Below, piece by piece: positions 5,641 through 8,619 of a stretch of DNA of 8,619 bases. Each line of letters begins with the position of its first letter. Within the stretch, counting starts at the first letter, position 1. The notes below the pieces were generated by a model that did not search any database, was not told the origin of the DNA, and worked only from the letters and a program-made list of their open reading frames with translations. This DNA comes from Acidobacteriota bacterium. GTDB lineage: Bacteria; Acidobacteriota; Terriglobia; Terriglobales; Acidobacteriaceae. Position numbers and translations under genes: made by a program. Location: contig JAJZMO010000369.1 in assembly GCA_021798235.1 (NCBI GenBank), forward strand, positions 1 to 8,619, read 5' to 3'.

Positions 5641-7041
5641 CTACCAGTCCATGGGGACTTCGGCCACAAGCGGATCGGCGACGGGGCGCGTTTTGATTTT
5701 GTGCGCGACTCGACGCCAGGCGATGAGCAGCGTGCAGGCCAACAGAATGATGGCCAGTGACAGGCCCATCCAAAAACCGTAGACGCCCCAGCTCCAATGC
5801 AGGCCGAGCGCCGCACCCAGCGGTACGCCGATGACCCAATAGCAAAGCAGATTGAGCAGCATGGACGTGTGCGTGTCGCCTGCGCCGCGCAAGGCTCCTG
5901 TGGTCACGGTCTGGATGCCGTCAAAGAGCTGGAAGAAAGCAACAATCAAAAGCAGGCCGCTGCCGACGGCGATGACGCGCGCGTCATTGGTATAGATGTG
6001 CAGAATGGGATGCGGGAACAGAAAGATGAGCGCGGCGGAGACGCTCATGCAGGCTGCGCCGAGCGCGATGCCCAGCCAGCCGGTGCGCACGGCGCTCGGG
6101 AAATCTTTGCGTCCAATGGCGTGGCCAACGCCGACGGCGGTGGCCGAGCCGATGCCTAGCGGAATGCTGTAGGTGAGCGTGGCGCAGTTGAGCACGATCT
6201 GATGCGCGGCCAGAGCCACAGCAGAAAGCCTGCCGATGAGAACGGTCGCGGCAGCGAAGGCTCCCATCTCCAAAAGAATTTGTCCTGAGGCAGGCAGGCC
6301 GAGGTGCAGCATCTGGCGCAAACGTTGCAGGTCAAAACGCGGAAGCTGGTGGAACATGCCGGTGGGGTGTTTGCGCTCTTGCAAAACGATGACGACGGCC
6401 AGATAGAGCATGAGGTAGACGCGGGAGAGATTCGTGGCCCAAGCAGCACCGACAATACCCAGCGCGGGCAGGCCGAGATGGCCGTAGATGAGCGCCCAAT
6501 CACCGAGGGCGTTGAAGAGGTTGGCCGTGAGCAGAGCCACCATGATGGGACGCACCAGATGCAGCGCTTGCAGATAGCGGCGCAGGCAGGCGTAGAGCAG
6601 CAGCGGCAGCGTGCCCAGCGCGAGAATGCGGATGAAGGGCGCGGCGGCCTGCGTCACGATGGGGTTGACGTTCCAGTGCAGCAGAACGCCGGGCAGCAGC
6701 CAGGTGATGACCATCAGCGGTAACGTGAGCGCCAGCGCGAGGAAGATGCCTTGATGCAGCGTGTGGTGGCAATCCTGCATGTCGCCTGCGCCGAAGGCCT
6801 GCGCGATGAGCGGATCCATGGAGAGCAGCAGGCCAAAGCCGAAGAGAACGATGGTGGTGTACAGCACTCCGCCGAGGCCGGTGGCGGCGATGGCCAGTGC
6901 GCTGAGATGGCCGACCATGGCGGTGTCGACGACGGTCATCAGCATCCAGCCCAGCTCGGCAATGGCGACGGGAATGGCCAGCAAGGCGAGCGCGCGCAGT
7001 TCTTTTTTGAGTACGGCGATTTTTGGCTGGGTGAGAGTCAT
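5641..7041 (-). CDS. MATE-family multidrug efflux transporter
   Basis: The 466-residue inner-membrane protein has the length and about twelve hydrophobic helices of the MATE (NorM-like) family, which export cationic drugs and metabolites in exchange for H+ or Na+. The N-terminal half shows IPVAIAELGWMLMTVVDTAM with the family's VDTxMVG (Asp39) and PLIAQAFGAGD (about 78-87). The C-terminal half repeats the layout with GLPASGQILLEMGAF, AAHQIVLN and IGSATAVGVGHAIGR. The tail after the last helix is short and basic (WRRVAHKIKTR). The ATG at 7041 has GAGG 8 bases upstream. It converges on the secreted-protein gene and diverges from galactokinase. The substrate and the coupling ion cannot be read from the sequence. 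Confidence 0.94.
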   Translation of the reverse strand: MTLTQPKIAVLKKELRALALLAIPVAIAELGWMLMTVVDTAMVGHLSALAIAATGLGGVLYTTIVLFGFGLLLSMDPLIAQAFGAGDMQDCHHTLHQGIFLALALTLPLMVITWLLPGVLLHWNVNPIVTQAAAPFIRILALGTLPLLLYACLRRYLQALHLVRPIMVALLTANLFNALGDWALIYGHLGLPALGIVGAAWATNLSRVYLMLYLAVVIVLQERKHPTGMFHQLPRFDLQRLRQMLHLGLPASGQILLEMGAFAAATVLIGRLSAVALAAHQIVLNCATLTYSIPLGIGSATAVGVGHAIGRKDFPSAVRTGWLGIALGAACMSVSAALIFLFPHPILHIYTNDARVIAVGSGLLLIVAFFQLFDGIQTVTTGALRGAGDTHTSMLLNLLCYWVIGVPLGAALGLHWSWGVYGFWMGLSLAIILLACTLLIAWRRVAHKIKTRPVADPLVAEVPMDW

Positions 7042-7049
7042 GCGTGCGG

Positions 7050-7053
7050 CCTC
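7050..7053 (-). promoter_or_regulatory. Shine-Dalgarno site of the MATE gene
   Basis: GAGG on the minus strand, 8 bases before the ATG at 7041. This contrasts with the opposite galactokinase start, which has no usable site. Confidence 0.5.
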
Positions 7054-7061
7054 ATGCTTTC

Positions 7062-7067
7062 ATCGTA
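7062..7067 (-). promoter_or_regulatory. Candidate -10 box for the MATE gene
   Basis: TACGAT on the minus strand would place the RNA start near 7055, leaving a leader of about 14 bases that contains the GAGG site. It lies only 5 bases from the opposing TACAAT box of galactokinase, so the two promoters must share one RNA-polymerase footprint. No strong -35 is visible. Confidence 0.35.
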
Positions 7068-7072
7068 CTTCG

Positions 7073-7078
7073 TACAAT
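7073..7078 (+). promoter_or_regulatory. -10 box TACAAT, probable leaderless start for galactokinase
   Basis: TACAAT lies exactly 6 bases (GGATAT) before the ATG at 7085, the same box and spacing as at 2913. The GGA in the gap is too close to the ATG to serve as a normal Shine-Dalgarno site. Confidence 0.5.
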
Positions 7079-7084
7079 GGATAT

Positions 7085-8239
7085 ATGAAGAAAACGGAGA
7101 TTCCTTCGGGCAGTTCCTCTTCGGCGACGGGCGCGCAGCGGCGCGTGTTTGCAGCTCCGGGACGCGTAAATTTAATGGGCGAGCACACGGACACGAGCGA
7201 GGGATTTGTGATGCCCGCGGCGCTGGAAGTGCGCACGGTGGCCACATTGGAGCCATGGGCAGGCGGGGACGAGGCTGAGATTACGTCAGAAAATTTCGGA
7301 GAAACGGTGCGTGTGGATTTGCGCAAGCTGCCGGAGCCGCGACGGCACTGGAGTGATTATCCGATCGGCGTGCTGTGGAGTTTGCGCGAGCGCGGCATCG
7401 CTTGCAAGGGATTTTCGCTGACGCTGCGCGGCAATGTTCCGCAGGGCGCGGGGTTGAGTTCGTCGGCCTCAGTGGAAGTGGCCACAGCGCTGGCGTTGCT
7501 GAACCACGCTGGCGTGACGCTGCCGATGCCCGAGGTGGCGCGGCTGTGCCAGCGCGCGGAGAATGGCTTTGTGGGCGCGCAGTGCGGCATTATGGATCAA
7601 TTTATTTCCTGTTGCGGCCAACAGGATCACGCGCTGCTGCTGGATTGCCGCACGCTGGACTATGAGTTGCTGCCGCTGCCGGCCACGGTGCGACTGGTAA
7701 TTTGCAACACGATGGTGAAGCACTCCAATGCCAGCGGCGGCTACAACAGCCGCAGGGCGGATGTGGAAGCAGCGTTGCAGATTTTGCGGCGTAGTCGGCC
7801 GGAGCTGCGCACGCTGCGCGATGCGACCGAGGCGGAGATGCAGCGCCATGCCGCAGAGATGCCCGCGCCGGTGCTGCGGCGATGCCGCCATGTGTTGAGT
7901 GAAAACCGGCGCACACTGGAGGCGGCCAGCGCGTTGCGCAGCGGAGACTTCCCTCGTTTTGGCGCGTTGATGCTGGAGACGCACGCCAGTATGCGCAACG
8001 ATTACGAGGCCAGTTGCGAAGAGGCCGATCTGCTGGTGGAGTTGGCCATGCGGCAGCCCGGCTGCTATGGCGCGCGCATCACCGGCGCGGGCTGGGGCGG
8101 ATGCACGGTGAATCTGGTGGAGGCGGAGATGGCCAGCGCCTTTATGCAGACAATTAGCGACGCATATTTTCAGAGCACGGGCAAGCGAGCAGAGATTTAT
8201 CTGGGGCGTGCGTCGAATGGCGCAGGGCCGGTGGAGTGA
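7085..8239 (+). CDS. galK: Galactokinase (GHMP kinase family)
   Basis: The 384-residue cytoplasmic enzyme phosphorylates galactose at C1 with ATP, the entry step of the Leloir pathway. Landmarks: APGRVNLMGEHTD (24-36), the galactokinase signature with catalytic Arg27; GNVPQGAGLSSSAS (116-129), the GHMP phosphate-binding loop; GIMDQF (168-173) with the likely catalytic Asp171; and GAGWGGC (334-340), the third motif. Residue 37 is Thr where the signature usually has Tyr (EHTDY), and motif three has Trp instead of the common bacterial Phe. The frame stays open leftwards into the antisense of the MATE gene, but the ATG at 7085 starts a normal-length protein directly behind a -10 box. No galT, galE or sugar transporter is in the window. 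Galactose is the likeliest substrate; another hexose or an amino sugar is possible. Confidence 0.93.
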   Translation: MKKTEIPSGSSSSATGAQRRVFAAPGRVNLMGEHTDTSEGFVMPAALEVRTVATLEPWAGGDEAEITSENFGETVRVDLRKLPEPRRHWSDYPIGVLWSLRERGIACKGFSLTLRGNVPQGAGLSSSASVEVATALALLNHAGVTLPMPEVARLCQRAENGFVGAQCGIMDQFISCCGQQDHALLLDCRTLDYELLPLPATVRLVICNTMVKHSNASGGYNSRRADVEAALQILRRSRPELRTLRDATEAEMQRHAAEMPAPVLRRCRHVLSENRRTLEAASALRSGDFPRFGALMLETHASMRNDYEASCEEADLLVELAMRQPGCYGARITGAGWGGCTVNLVEAEMASAFMQTISDAYFQSTGKRAEIYLGRASNGAGPVE

Positions 8240-8394
8240 AAAAAGGAATTGCAGAAAAACCGCAGGCTCCTTCCCTCGGCGGAGTTTATCCTGAGCGAAG
8301 ATGAAGGACTCGGGACAGGCTCACTCGCTGCACGCGCTTGGAATGACAAGGTGGGAGTGGGTGCGCAGGTTGGTGCGGTTGCAGATTTTTTCCT

Positions 8395-8431
8395 CCCACC
8401 CTTCGCAAAAGAAGCGAAGGATGGGGCACCC
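8395..8431 (-). repeat. Type B hairpin, diverged copy
   Basis: CCCACCCTTCGC (8395-8406) pairs with GCGAAGGATGGG (8414-8425) around a 7-base loop, with a single mismatch (C8399 opposite A8421). The GCACCC frame follows at 8426-8431. The stem is longer and better matched than at 5481. Confidence 0.8.
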
Positions 8432-8478
8432 GGGGTTCAACTGCACCCGATTCAATTGTCAGGGCAGCTCTCAGTCAT

Positions 8479-8510
8479 CCCACGTCTCAAAGGCGAGACA
8501 TGGGGCACCC
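8479..8510 (-). repeat. Type A hairpin, diverged copy
   Basis: CCCACGTCTC (8479-8488) pairs with GAGACATGGG (8495-8504) around a 6-base loop, with one mismatch (C8483 opposite A8500). GCACCC follows. Order and spacing differ from the first cluster: here type B comes first. Confidence 0.8.
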
Positions 8511-8569
8511 GGCAGCCGACACCCGGCAGCCTTCGCTGGGAATGACAGAGTATTTCTACGCAGGGTAGT

Positions 8570-8619
8570 TTATTTTTTCTGCGTGCTGCGCAACTGCGGA
8601 TTCTTCGCGGCGCTGATTA
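8570..8619 (-). CDS. Possible C-terminal end of a further minus-strand gene
   Basis: Read leftwards from the window edge, one frame gives ISAAKNPQLRSTQKK and a TAA stop (8570-8572). The codon use and basic tail are plausible, and a gene converging on galactokinase would place the 8395-8510 hairpins between two gene ends, as at 5433-5606. Fifteen residues are too few to identify a product or exclude chance. Confidence 0.3.
   Translation of the reverse strand, partial: ISAAKNPQLRSTQKK

Larger units (their letters stand above)
8240..8569. other. Repeat-rich intergenic region after galactokinase
   Basis: No convincing gene is seen in these 330 bases. They hold two frame-type hairpins (8395-8431 and 8479-8510) and degenerate repeat-like stretches. 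These include TCCTTC (8268-8273) facing GAAGGA (8303-8308) around a TTTATCCTGAGCGAAG motif, and two similar stretches around CGCTTGGAATGACAAG (8335) and CGCTGGGAATGACAGA (8534). A plus-strand open frame of 98 codons from 8249 runs through them and is best explained as translated repeat. Confidence 0.6.

Noticed and set aside
5417..5782. Plus-strand open frame of 121 codons between the secreted protein and the MATE gene
   Set aside because: Its first half is the translated tandem hairpin repeat (PIAHVSEARHGAP twice) and its second half is the antisense of the MATE 3' end.
6761..7084. N-terminal extension of galactokinase by 108 codons
   Set aside because: The extension is antisense to the MATE gene and has low similarity to any galactokinase start; the ATG at 7085 gives the family length and follows a -10 box.
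8249..8545. Plus-strand open frame of 98 codons after galactokinase
   Set aside because: It reads straight through the degenerate repeats and both hairpins, with no Shine-Dalgarno site or coding character; best seen as a spurious frame.

Overview
The window looks like chromosomal DNA of an acidobacterium (Acidobacteriota, probably a Terriglobia genus such as Terriglobus, Granulicella or Edaphobacter). This rests on three things: the GC-rich codon use of the main genes, a long secreted protein of a type I associate with that group, and intergenic hairpin repeats built on a CCCATGTCTC / GAGACATGGGGCACCC pattern, which I recall from such genomes. No database was searched, so the placement is an inference.

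Layout, left to right. Bases 1-330 are the end of a glucosaminidase-type cell-wall hydrolase gene. Bases of about 331-1640 are visibly poorer in GC. They hold a two-helix coiled-coil membrane protein on the minus strand. Head-to-head with it is a plus-strand pair of very small genes: a 48-residue single-helix membrane peptide with a strong Shine-Dalgarno site, and an overlapping short basic protein whose frame appears broken by one base. A PLP-dependent class I/II aminotransferase follows on the minus strand (1664-2845). It diverges from an 831-residue secreted protein of unknown function (2925-5420). Between the end of that gene and the end of a convergent MATE-family efflux pump (5641-7041, minus) lies a tandem pair of composite hairpin repeats. 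The pump diverges from a galactokinase gene (7085-8239, plus) across only 43 bases. The right end is repeat-rich intergenic DNA (8240-8569), with what may be the last codons of another minus-strand gene at the edge.

I see no multi-gene pathway. Aminotransferase, secreted protein, pump and galactokinase look like single-gene units arranged as divergent and convergent pairs. Three points merit a second look. Two genes carry an identical TACAAT box exactly 6 bases before the ATG, which suggests leaderless mRNAs. The low-GC island has two genes whose 5' ends overlap, each ribosome-binding site lying inside the other's coding sequence. The hairpin repeats share one outer frame around two different cores, and every stem mismatch is of the kind that becomes a G-U wobble in minus-strand RNA.
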